Shown here piece by piece: positions 1 to 6,689 of a stretch of 6,693 nt of DNA (position 1 is the stretch's first letter; every line of letters begins with the position of its first letter). The notes under the pieces are model-generated. The model saw only the letters and a program-made list of their open reading frames with translations, made no database searches and was not told the origin of the DNA. This DNA comes from Legionella genomosp. 1 (GTDB lineage: Bacteria; Pseudomonadota; Gammaproteobacteria; Legionellales; Legionellaceae), in NCBI GenBank assembly GCA_945901145.1, contig CAMDJY010000089.1:1-6693 (forward strand), given 5' to 3'. Made by a program: the position numbers and the translations under genes.

Positions 1-1
1 A

Positions 2-589
2 ACCTTAAATGATGAGAAAACGATTATTTGTGGCACACGTTATGGAAATGTTATGGCCTCTCGCGGGTCTGTGATACCTCTGTTTTTAGATCAGATAAAA
101 AATAATCGACCCTTAACAATTACCGATCCAAATATGACTCGTTTTATGATGACGTTAGAAGAAGCCGTAGACCTCGTATTATTTGCATTTAGTCAAGGCA
201 AAAATGGAGATATTTTTGTTCAAAAATCACCAGCAGCAACCATTGCTAATATCGCAAAAGGCTTATCCTATCTGTTAACCGATAGAGAAGACTTTCCTAC
301 GCGCATCATTGGCACCCGTCATGGGGAAAAACTTTTTGAAACTTTATTAAGCAGAGAAGAGATGGTTGTTGCCGAAGATCTCGATCAATATTATCGTATT
401 GCCTCAGATCAACGTGATTTGAACTATGCGAAATTTTATGAAGAAGGTGAAGAAGAAACAGCCTATATACACGACTACAACTCACATAATACGAAACAAC
501 TTGATCTTAACGGTGTAAAAAAATGTCTATTGCAATTAGAGTTAATCCAAAACATGCAATTCAATAAAACATGCACAGTGGAAGTTTAG
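2..589 (+). CDS. fnlA: UDP-GlcNAc 4,6-dehydratase/5-epimerase, FnlA/WbjB/CapE family (5' end outside window)
   Basis: This is the C-terminal 195 residues of an extended short-chain dehydrogenase that takes the first step from UDP-GlcNAc to UDP-L-FucNAc: 4,6-dehydration with inversion at C-5, giving a 4-keto-6-deoxy sugar nucleotide in the cytoplasm. The open frame enters from the left edge. The ATG at 53 is internal, because the preceding codons already read the conserved GTRYGNV that runs into MASRGSVIPLF. Further family signatures are GTRHGEKLFETLLSREEM (about window residues 104-121), the YYRI/RDLNY stretch, and YNSHNTKQLD near the end. Family members are about 340 residues, so roughly 150 are missing, including the Rossmann nucleotide-binding motif and the catalytic lysine region. 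The TAG stop abuts the next start. The tail after the YNSHNT block is ordinary. Identity is firm; the exact product stereochemistry is inferred from the neighbours fnlB and fnlC. Confidence 0.93.
   Translation, partial: TLNDEKTIICGTRYGNVMASRGSVIPLFLDQIKNNRPLTITDPNMTRFMMTLEEAVDLVLFAFSQGKNGDIFVQKSPAATIANIAKGLSYLLTDREDFPTRIIGTRHGEKLFETLLSREEMVVAEDLDQYYRIASDQRDLNYAKFYEEGEEETAYIHDYNSHNTKQLDLNGVKKCLLQLELIQNMQFNKTCTVEV
580..584 (+). promoter_or_regulatory. Ribosome binding site of fnlB inside the end of fnlA
   Basis: GGAAG lies in the last codons of fnlA, 5 bases before the ATG at 590 and 8 bases before the ATG at 593. The longer spacing is closer to the usual optimum and would favour 593, giving a protein that starts MKVLITG. 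Because the site is read through by ribosomes finishing fnlA, translation of the two genes is probably coupled. The assignment rests on spacing only. Confidence 0.5.
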
Positions 590-1702
590 ATGATGAAAGT
601 ATTAATTACAGGAGCTGATGGATTTATTGCTAAAAATTTGAAAATTCATCTTTCAGAACGCAAAGATATTGAAGTTTTGTCATTTACTCGAGACAACGAC
701 AATGCCTTTCTCATTGAGATGGTAAAGCAGGCAGATTTCATTTTTCATTTAGCCGGCATCAACCGACCAAAACAAATTGATGGGTTTAAAGAAAACCAAG
801 AACTAACACATGCGTTATGTGAAGCATTATTAGTATGTAATAAAAAAACGCCTATTGTTTTCACTTCATCTACGCAAGCTTTATTGTCAAACCCTTATGG
901 TGAAAGCAAAAGTGCAGCGGAAGAAGTATTACAAGTCTTTTCTAAGCGCAATGCTTCCCCTGTTTATATTTATCAATTACCGAACGTTTTTGGTAAGTGG
1001 GCTAGACCCAATTATAATTCAGCTGTGGCGACATTTTGTTATAATATTACACATGATTTACCAATTGAGATTCATAATCCTCATGCAGAGATTTCACTCG
1101 TTTATGTTGATGATGTGATCAGAGAATTTTTAAATGTCATGGACGACCATCATATAAATCATGAATCACTTATAGTTAATCCTGTTTATAAAATTACAGT
1201 TGGAAAACTTGCAGAACAATTATATGCTTTCCGAGACAGTCGACATTCATTAATTACTGAACCTGTAGGCAAAGGATTAATCCGCGCTTTATATTCAACT
1301 TATGTTAGCTACCTACCACCACAGTCTTTTTCCTATACATTACCCAAATACGAGGATATACGTGGTGTATTTGTTGAAATATTAAAAACAACAGATTCAG
1401 GGCAAATCTCTTATTTTACAGCACCTCCTGGTGTCACGAGAGGCGGCCATTACCATCACACAAAAACAGAAAAATTTATAGTCATTAAAGGAAAAGCACA
1501 GTTTCGATTTAAAAACATTGTGTCAGATGAGTATTATGACTTATACACAAGTGGCGATACTCCAACTATAGTTGAAACTGTGCCTGGATGGTCTCATGAT
1601 ATTACAAATGTTGGTGATGATGAGATGATTGTTATGCTTTGGGCAAATGAAATTTTTGACCGAGTGTTTCCTGACACTTACACAAGGCCTCTAACAACAT
1701 GA
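590..1702 (+). CDS. fnlB: UDP-2-acetamido-2,6-dideoxy-hexulose reductase/epimerase with cupin domain, FnlB/WbjC/CapF family
   Basis: This bifunctional enzyme takes the second step to UDP-L-FucNAc. In the CapF family the C-terminal cupin catalyses C-3 epimerisation and the N-terminal SDR domain reduces the C-4 ketone with NADPH. Visible here are the Rossmann motif GADGFIA (residues 8-14), HLAG (53-56), TSSTQA (92-97) and the catalytic YGESK (Y103, K107). A cupin occupies about residues 250-370, with RGGHYHHTKTEKF (284-296) and GWSHDITN (333-340). H287, H289 or H290, E294 and H336 are candidate metal ligands. The length of 370 matches the family. The gene begins directly after the fnlA stop with two in-frame ATGs (590 and 593). 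GGAAG at 580-584 could serve either, and relatives usually begin MKVLITG, so 593 may be the true start. Its end overlaps fnlC in ATGA. The fused cupin favours FucNAc over QuiNAc as product. Confidence 0.93.
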   Translation: MMKVLITGADGFIAKNLKIHLSERKDIEVLSFTRDNDNAFLIEMVKQADFIFHLAGINRPKQIDGFKENQELTHALCEALLVCNKKTPIVFTSSTQALLSNPYGESKSAAEEVLQVFSKRNASPVYIYQLPNVFGKWARPNYNSAVATFCYNITHDLPIEIHNPHAEISLVYVDDVIREFLNVMDDHHINHESLIVNPVYKITVGKLAEQLYAFRDSRHSLITEPVGKGLIRALYSTYVSYLPPQSFSYTLPKYEDIRGVFVEILKTTDSGQISYFTAPPGVTRGGHYHHTKTEKFIVIKGKAQFRFKNIVSDEYYDLYTSGDTPTIVETVPGWSHDITNVGDDEMIVMLWANEIFDRVFPDTYTRPLTT

Positions 1703-2832
1703 AAAAATTAAAAGTTGTTACTATTGTTGGGACGAGACCCGAAATTATTCGCTTATCTTGTGTAATGAAAAAATTAGATGAACATTGCGATCATATCATT
1801 ATACATACAGGTCAAAATTATGATTACGAGTTAAATGAAATTTTTTTTCAAGACCTAAATATTAGAAAGCCTGATTATTTTCTGAATGCAGCAGGGGCAA
1901 ACGGCGCTTCAACCATAGGGCAAATTATTATTTCCGTAGATCAGTTGCTACAAGACATAAAACCAGAAGCAATATTAGTTTTAGGCGATACCAACAGCTG
2001 TTTGGCTGTAATTCCTGCTAAACGTCGTCATATTCCAACCTTTCATATGGAAGCAGGAAATCGCTGTTTTGATATGCGTGTTCCCGAAGAGACAAATCGT
2101 CGCATTGTTGACCACACCGCTGATGTAAATTTAACATATAGTGATATTGCCCGTGAATATTTGATTCGAGAAGGCTTATCTCCCGATTTAATTATTAAAA
2201 CTGGCAGTCCAATGTTTGAAGTGCTCACGCATTATCGTGCAGGTATTCTTCAATCAAATATTCTCAATGAATTATCACTGCAAGAGCGTGAATTTTTTAT
2301 TGTCAGTGCACATCGTGAAGAGAATATTGACTCGGACAAAAATCTTAATAAATTAATTTTTACTTTAAACAGCATAGCTGAAAGCTATTCACTCCCAATT
2401 ATTATCTCAACACATCCAAGAACGAGAAAACGAATAGAAGCAATGGAAGTTAAATTTAATCCATTCGTTAATTTATTAAAACCATTAGGATTTAAAGATT
2501 ACAACAAACTACAAATGACAGCTAAAGCGGTGCTTTCTGATAGTGGCACTATTTCTGAAGAATCGTCTATTTTAAATTTTCCAGCGCTTAATATTAGAGA
2601 AGCGCATGAGCGACCTGAAGGCATGGAAGAAGCATCAGTTATGATGGTAGGCTTAGAGGCTGAGCGTGTTTTGCAAGGTCTTGCGCTTTTAAGTACACAA
2701 GAGCGCGATGAAAAAAGAACTCTGCGCTTGGTTGCCGACTACAGCATGCCCAATGTTTCAGATAAAGTTGTAAGAATAATACATAGCTATACAGACTATG
2801 TGAATCGTGTTGTCTGGAAAAAGTATTCATAA
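1699..2832 (+). CDS. fnlC: UDP-N-acetyl-L-fucosamine synthase, WecB-type C-2 epimerase, FnlC/WbjD/CapG family
   Basis: This cytoplasmic enzyme takes the last step to UDP-L-FucNAc: C-2 epimerisation of the UDP-6-deoxy-L-talosamine derivative made by FnlB. The fold is the non-hydrolysing UDP-GlcNAc 2-epimerase type (GT-B-like). Visible motifs are GTRPEIIRLS (11-20), HTGQNYD (36-42), LGDTNS (95-100), HMEAGNR (116-122), PEETNRR (129-135), SAHREEN (203-209), STHPRTRKR (237-245), DSGTISEES (281-289) and ERPEGMEE (304-311). D97, E118, E131 and H205 align with the catalytic residues known from WecB. At 377 residues it is complete. The ATG overlaps the fnlB stop in ATGA, with AAGG at 1684-1687 as a distant ribosome site, so coupling is likely. 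Motifs alone would also fit a WecB that makes UDP-ManNAc, but the place directly after fnlA-fnlB strongly favours FnlC. Confidence 0.92.
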   Translation: MKKLKVVTIVGTRPEIIRLSCVMKKLDEHCDHIIIHTGQNYDYELNEIFFQDLNIRKPDYFLNAAGANGASTIGQIIISVDQLLQDIKPEAILVLGDTNSCLAVIPAKRRHIPTFHMEAGNRCFDMRVPEETNRRIVDHTADVNLTYSDIAREYLIREGLSPDLIIKTGSPMFEVLTHYRAGILQSNILNELSLQEREFFIVSAHREENIDSDKNLNKLIFTLNSIAESYSLPIIISTHPRTRKRIEAMEVKFNPFVNLLKPLGFKDYNKLQMTAKAVLSDSGTISEESSILNFPALNIREAHERPEGMEEASVMMVGLEAERVLQGLALLSTQERDEKRTLRLVADYSMPNVSDKVVRIIHSYTDYVNRVVWKKYS

Positions 2833-2841
2833 GGTGTTCAT

Positions 2842-4077
2842 ATGAAGATTATGTTATTAACGCAATGGTTTGACCCAGAGCCTGCATTTAAAGGCCTAGC
2901 TTTTGCACGACAACTCATAAAAGAGAGTTTTTCTGTAGAGGTTGTAACGGGATTTCCAAATTATCCTACTGGGAAAATATATCCAGGATATAAACTTCAC
3001 TTACTGCAAAGAGAATATATCGATGATGTTCAGATAACTCGCGTCCCTTTGTATCCAAGCCATGATAGCTCTGCATTCAAACGTATTTTAAATTATACAT
3101 CGTTTGGTCTTTCCAGTTTAATCTATGGATTGTTTTGGGCAAAAAAACCTGATGTGATTTATGTTTATCATCCGCCACTCACCACAGCGATTAGTGCTAT
3201 CATCATTCGTTTTTTTAGAAAAGTTCCTGTTGTTTATGATATTCAGGATATGTGGCCTGATACATTGGCAGCAACAGAAATGTTAAAAAATAAAAAACTG
3301 CTGGCATTAATTGGTAGAATTTGTTTATGGGTTTATAAACACGCGGATAAAATTGTTGTACTTTCGCCTGGTTTTAAAGCGTTATTAATTCAACGTGGGG
3401 TGCAGGAAGATAAAATACAAGTGATTTACAATTGGTGTCATGAAGATGCGCTTAAGTCTATCAACCAAACATCACCGTTACGTTTATCTCCATATAAATT
3501 AAATATTTTATTTGCCGGCAATATTGGATATGCTCAAGGTTTAGATGCTATTGTGCGTGCAGCAGAAAAATTATCTCATTTGGCTCTTGACGTTGCTTTT
3601 GTATTATTAGGAAATGGCGTTGCTCTAAAAACATTAAAAGATAAGATTAAAGCTAAAAATCTTAATAATATTATTTGTCTTCCAGCCGTTCCCATGCATG
3701 AAGTTAGCACATATCTTAATGCTGCAGATATTTTATTAGTGCATTTAAAAGACAATCCTCTTTTTAGTGTAACAATTCCTTCAAAAACGCAGGCCTATAT
3801 GGCAATAGGTAAGCCGATTTTAATGGCTGTTCGCGGAGATGCAGCAGAGCTAGTAAAAACAGCAGAATGTGGGATCACGGCAACGCCAGAAGACGCTGAA
3901 AATATCGTTTCAACAATACTGAAATTTATTGAAATGAGTGAAGATGAACGTCGTCTCATGGGTAAAAAAGGTCAAGAATATTATTTTAAACATTTAAGTC
4001 TTGACGTTGGCGTCAAGAAATTTACAGAGCAATTTTATTCTTTAAACCAAAGTACGGATAGCGCAGTTATTTTTTAA
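2842..4077 (+). CDS. wbuB: GT4-type glycosyltransferase, WbuB family, probable L-FucNAc transferase
   Basis: A GT-B glycosyltransferase expected to move L-FucNAc from UDP onto the growing lipid-linked repeat unit on the cytoplasmic face of the inner membrane. The N-terminal acceptor domain shows the WbuB-like TQWFDPEPAFKGLAFARQL (residues 7-25), GFPNYPTGKIYPGY (37-50) and DIQDMWPD (133-140). Hydrophobic stretches near 86-99 and 112-124 suggest a membrane-facing surface rather than clear spanning helices. The C-terminal donor domain has FAGNIGYAQGLD (224-235), LLGNG (255-259) and PSKTQAYMAIGKPIL (313-327), the donor-site region that replaces a textbook GT4 EX7E. AAGGTG at 2831-2836 sits 5 bases before the ATG. 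In E. coli O26-type loci wbuB likewise follows the three fnl genes, usually with wbuC next; here no wbuC follows. The last 11 bases overlap the convergent rlmKL. Family assignment is good; the transferred sugar is inferred from context. Confidence 0.85.
   Translation: MKIMLLTQWFDPEPAFKGLAFARQLIKESFSVEVVTGFPNYPTGKIYPGYKLHLLQREYIDDVQITRVPLYPSHDSSAFKRILNYTSFGLSSLIYGLFWAKKPDVIYVYHPPLTTAISAIIIRFFRKVPVVYDIQDMWPDTLAATEMLKNKKLLALIGRICLWVYKHADKIVVLSPGFKALLIQRGVQEDKIQVIYNWCHEDALKSINQTSPLRLSPYKLNILFAGNIGYAQGLDAIVRAAEKLSHLALDVAFVLLGNGVALKTLKDKIKAKNLNNIICLPAVPMHEVSTYLNAADILLVHLKDNPLFSVTIPSKTQAYMAIGKPILMAVRGDAAELVKTAECGITATPEDAENIVSTILKFIEMSEDERRLMGKKGQEYYFKHLSLDVGVKKFTEQFYSLNQSTDSAVIF
3971..4018. repeat. 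Three-part inverted repeat (GTCAAGA / TCTTGAC / GTCAAGA) in the end of wbuB
   Basis: GTCAAGA occurs at 3971-3977 and again at 4012-4018, with its exact reverse complement TCTTGAC between them at 3999-4005. The central arm can pair with either flank: a 7-base stem with a 21-base loop on the left, or an 8-base stem (3999-4006 with 4011-4018) with a TTGG loop on the right. The two foldings exclude each other. The repeat lies in wbuB codons for GQE and LDVGVKK, read in different phases, so it is not simply a repeated peptide. It may be chance in coding DNA. Confidence 0.55.
3999..4018 (-). terminator. Possible terminator hairpin for the darP-rlmKL transcript, inside wbuB
   Basis: TCTTGACG and CGTCAAGA form a perfect 8-base stem around a 4-base loop. 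Read on the minus strand it lies 48 bases past the rlmKL stop, where a terminator for darP-rlmKL would be expected, and the sequence after it is T- and A-rich (CTTAAATGTTTAAAAT). There is no clean run of T, so intrinsic termination would be weak. On the plus strand the hairpin precedes the wbuB stop by about 57 bases and would be an unlikely place to end that transcript. Position and stem are seen; function is inference. Confidence 0.28.
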
Positions 4078-6172
4078 TTTTGAAACACTGATGAATATGT
4101 GAGTTTCTCTTAAAATCTAAATCAATCGTTAATGCCGAAATATCCTGTACCTTGTCGCTGGCGCTTAATAAAGATGACAACTTAAAGCTTCTTAAATTAG
4201 TTGAAAAATAAAGAACGCCTTGTTCTGTAAGCAACCTCATCGCTGCTTCAATTAACAGTTCATGATCACGTTGAATATCTAACGTTGATGCCATGCGTTT
4301 TGAATTAGAAAAACTTGGAGGATCTAAAAAAATCACATCAAACTGATCTCGAGTCACTTTGAGCCAATCCAAACAATCATATTGTATAAATTGATGTCTA
4401 GATACATCAATTTGATTGAGTTTAAAATTTTCTTCTGCCCAATTCAAATAAGTATTCGATAAATCAACATTCACCGTAAAAGCACCTGCCAACGCAGCAT
4501 GAACACTAGCACTCCCTGTATAGCAAAAGCAATTTAAAAACCGTGTGCCTTTACTCAATTTTCCGAAGCCTAAACGCAATAATCTATGATCTAAAAATAG
4601 ACCTGTGTCTAAGTAATCAGTTAAATTTACTTTAAACTTCGCATCACCCTCTTGAACAATGAGCATTTGTTTATCTTGATTGAGTTTTTCGTACTGATTT
4701 GTACCTTTTTGTTGTTTGCGTTGTTTTAAATGTACCTGGTCCACGGGTATATTTAAAATTTCAGGCACGATCTGTAACACATCAAAACGTCGCCTCTCTG
4801 CTTTTTTTACATCAATTGAACTTGGCGGAGCATATTCTTGCAACACAACATGATCATCGTAAAGATCAACCGCAAAAGCATATTCAGGTAAGTCTGCATC
4901 ATAAAGACGATAACAAGTAATATGATTTCTATGTGCCCATTTTTTTAAATGTTGAAGATTCTTATGCAATCGATTCGCAAACATCGGTGCACCTGACGAG
5001 CGAATCATTGGACGCGGAGTCGCAAAATACTGGTTGTTTGCATCAAGCTGAATACAATAAAGCTTACAGACTAAGGCACCATTATAAATGGTATATTGCT
5101 TATGAGAACGCAGTCCAATCGCTTTTGCTAAGGTGATGCTCGAGGTCAAAATTGCAGCTTGCCAACCTTGATAATACGAGGAAAGCACGTCGCCCAATGT
5201 CTTATACAATGGAATTAAGTCCTCTTCCTCGTCTAAGCGGACCCCATAGGGAGGATTAGTAACTAATAAACCTTGTTGATGTGTCGGTCGAGCGTCTGCA
5301 ATAGATAATGTTTTCCATTCAATCCACTCAGCAACACCTGCGCGCGCTGCATTCGCACGAGCGCGCTTGATCAATTCAGCATCTTGATCAGAACCAATTA
5401 ATTTTATATCAGGTGCTTTTTTTATCATCGTTTCTGCATCTTTTCTCAAAGACTCCCAAAGAGAGATTTGATGCCCGTGCCACCATTGAAACGCCTGATC
5501 ATGACGCAGTAGACCTGGCGCTTGATTAGCTGCCATCATTGCAGCTTCAATCACAAGCGTACCAGCACCACAGCATGGATCATGAAAACCAGAGTCTGAT
5601 TGTTTTGGCCATTGTGCACGAATGAGTATAGCTGCAGCAACATGTTCTTTTAAAGGTGCAATACCCGTTTCAAGACGGTAGCCTCGTTGATGCAAGCTAT
5701 ATCCTGTAAAATCTAAACTGACCGTGATCATGTCATTTTTTAAATAAGCCTGAATCAACACTTGCGGTTTAATACGTTCAATATTTGGACGAATACCTTG
5801 TGTTTCTCGAAAATAATCAACGATCGCATCTTTGATGATCTGTGCACCAAATAAAGTATTGCGAAAATTAGGTGATTCACCATGAAAAGTAACAGCCAAA
5901 GACTTATCTGGAGAAAAAACACCATCCCAAGCAAATTGCCGGCACGTGGCATAAAGCGCATGTTGATTCTCTGCAGGGCCATTGAATAAAATTAAATGAA
6001 CTCGGCTAGCAAGCCGTGACCATAAACACACGCGATAGATTGTTTCAAGCGAAACATCACCATAAACACCTTGGGGACTCACCCGTGCCACTGGAAAACT
6101 TAAATGTTTTAATTCTTCTTCCAAAAGATACTCAAACCCTTTGGGACAACTTACAAAGACCGGATATATCAT
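4067..6172 (-). CDS. rlmKL: Bifunctional 23S rRNA methyltransferase RlmKL (m2G2445 / m7G2069)
   Basis: A two-enzyme fusion that methylates 23S rRNA during 50S assembly, using S-adenosylmethionine: the N-terminal RlmL half makes m2G2445 and the C-terminal RlmK half makes m7G2069. A THUMP RNA-binding region covers about residues 45-155. The RlmL methylase has DPCCGAGTLVIEAA (198-211), SDQDAEL (261-267) and the catalytic TNPPYG (305-310). The RlmK half has NLTDYLDTGLFLDHR (516-530), NCFCYTGSASVHAA (547-560) and LDPPSFSNSKRM (616-627). At 701 residues it is essentially the length of the E. coli protein (702), with both active sites intact. The ATG at 6172 shares four bases (ATGA) with the darP stop. 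TAAGGT at 6183-6188 lies 10 bases upstream, within darP, so translational coupling is likely. Its stop lies inside the end of convergent wbuB. No sign of decay. Confidence 0.97.
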   Translation of the reverse strand: MIYPVFVSCPKGFEYLLEEELKHLSFPVARVSPQGVYGDVSLETIYRVCLWSRLASRVHLILFNGPAENQHALYATCRQFAWDGVFSPDKSLAVTFHGESPNFRNTLFGAQIIKDAIVDYFRETQGIRPNIERIKPQVLIQAYLKNDMITVSLDFTGYSLHQRGYRLETGIAPLKEHVAAAILIRAQWPKQSDSGFHDPCCGAGTLVIEAAMMAANQAPGLLRHDQAFQWWHGHQISLWESLRKDAETMIKKAPDIKLIGSDQDAELIKRARANAARAGVAEWIEWKTLSIADARPTHQQGLLVTNPPYGVRLDEEEDLIPLYKTLGDVLSSYYQGWQAAILTSSITLAKAIGLRSHKQYTIYNGALVCKLYCIQLDANNQYFATPRPMIRSSGAPMFANRLHKNLQHLKKWAHRNHITCYRLYDADLPEYAFAVDLYDDHVVLQEYAPPSSIDVKKAERRRFDVLQIVPEILNIPVDQVHLKQRKQQKGTNQYEKLNQDKQMLIVQEGDAKFKVNLTDYLDTGLFLDHRLLRLGFGKLSKGTRFLNCFCYTGSASVHAALAGAFTVNVDLSNTYLNWAEENFKLNQIDVSRHQFIQYDCLDWLKVTRDQFDVIFLDPPSFSNSKRMASTLDIQRDHELLIEAAMRLLTEQGVLYFSTNLRSFKLSSLLSASDKVQDISALTIDLDFKRNSHIHQCFKIKK

Positions 6173-6651
6173 TGAATAAAAGACCTTAAATAACGAAACA
6201 GCGTTCGACCAGCACCCGTGTGTTTTTCTTCTTCAATTTCTTCTATTGATTTTTTAATATGTTGTCGAAGCTGTTGGATATCAACCATGGGATACTGTTC
6301 TACAAAAGCAGTTAAAGCATCTTTTCCGCCTTTTATTAATCGCGTACGCCAAGTTTCCACGTCATGAAATGCTGCAGTTTTTGAACTATTTTGATTTTGT
6401 AATGCATCATAAGCCGCTAAAATTTCTGAACCACCTTCGGCCCGCATTAATTTACCAATCCACATTGCTTGACGCCGAACCGCACCATGGCTTTTGAGCG
6501 CTTTCGCTTCACAAATAGCCTGGTATAATTTTGCAGATAAGGGCAAGGTCTGTAATTGCTTTAAATTTAACGCAACAAGTTTGACACCAAGATCTTGGAA
6601 AGCATGTGCATCTCGTTTTTGTTGAGACTTGCTTTTGTTTTCTTCGCTCAC
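6169..6651 (-). CDS. darP: Ribosome assembly factor DarP (YjgA, DUF615)
   Basis: A small, mostly helical, highly charged protein that binds late pre-50S particles and helps the peptidyl-transferase-centre region mature. Family features are QQKRDAHAFQDLGVKL (residues 10-25), the basic RRQAMWIGKLMRAEG (59-73), FHDVETWRTRLI (95-106), and a C-terminal GRTLFRYLRSF (148-158) matching the conserved family end. The start is GTG at 6651-6649. The frame is open upstream only to a TGA at 6684-6682, with no other usual start codon there, and the ATG at 6653 is out of frame and followed at once by TGA. Only a weak GG (6659-6660) serves as ribosome site. The 160-residue protein lacks the acidic N-terminal extension of E. 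coli DarP (183 residues) and begins near the conserved core. It leads a two-gene operon with rlmKL. Confidence 0.93.
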   Translation of the reverse strand: MSEENKSKSQQKRDAHAFQDLGVKLVALNLKQLQTLPLSAKLYQAICEAKALKSHGAVRRQAMWIGKLMRAEGGSEILAAYDALQNQNSSKTAAFHDVETWRTRLIKGGKDALTAFVEQYPMVDIQQLRQHIKKSIEEIEEEKHTGAGRTLFRYLRSFIQ

Positions 6652-6669
6652 ATTTAGACCAAATAATCG

Positions 6670-6678
6670 AGTATAACA
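6670..6678 (-). promoter_or_regulatory. Candidate extended -10 promoter element for darP-rlmKL (proximal)
   Basis: On the minus strand TGTTATACT matches the extended -10 consensus TGnTATAAT at all but one base. Transcription would start near 6663, leaving a leader of about 12 bases before the GTG start. The matching -35 position would fall at or just beyond the window edge and cannot be judged. Confidence 0.45.
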
Positions 6679-6680
6679 TA

Positions 6681-6689
6681 ATCATACCA
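6681..6689 (-). promoter_or_regulatory. Candidate extended -10 promoter element for darP-rlmKL (distal)
   Basis: TGGTATGAT is a second one-mismatch copy of the extended -10 consensus, 11 bases upstream of the first. It would start transcripts near 6674 with a leader of roughly 23 bases, a more usual length for translation. Its -35 region lies outside the window. Only one of the two may be active. Confidence 0.4.

Noticed and set aside
855..1118. Plus-strand open frame of 87 codons inside fnlB
   Set aside because: It is an out-of-frame shadow: fnlB carries intact SDR motifs across the same bases, and this frame has no ribosome site or recognisable domain.
2043..2830. Minus-strand open frames of about 60 codons opposite fnlC
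   Set aside because: They lie fully antisense to conserved 2-epimerase motifs and show no start signal or family resemblance.
590..2832. Reading the pathway as UDP-L-QuiNAc rather than UDP-L-FucNAc synthesis
   Set aside because: The first and last enzymes are similar in both pathways, but the cupin-fused CapF-type reductase/epimerase points to FucNAc. Only enzymology or glycan analysis would settle it.
4082..4107. GAAAC...GTTTC pair just after the wbuB stop as a terminator for the plus-strand operon
   Set aside because: The stem is only 5 AT-rich pairs with a long loop and no T tract, and it lies within the coding end of rlmKL.
4699..5136. Two plus-strand open frames of 73 and 67 codons opposite rlmKL
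   Set aside because: They are antisense to the linker region between the two methylase halves, and their peptides resemble no family I know.
5342..5366. Perfect inverted repeat GCGCGCT / AGCGCGC with an 11-base loop inside rlmKL
   Set aside because: It falls in codons for the Arg/Ala-rich RARANAARAG stretch of the RlmL domain, also Arg/Ala-rich in E. coli. Repeated Arg and Ala codons produce such palindromes by themselves, and it is mid-gene with no T run.
5755..5982. Minus-strand open frame of 75 codons overlapping the THUMP region of rlmKL
   Set aside because: It is an alternative frame of the same strand; the RlmKL frame is conserved along its whole length.
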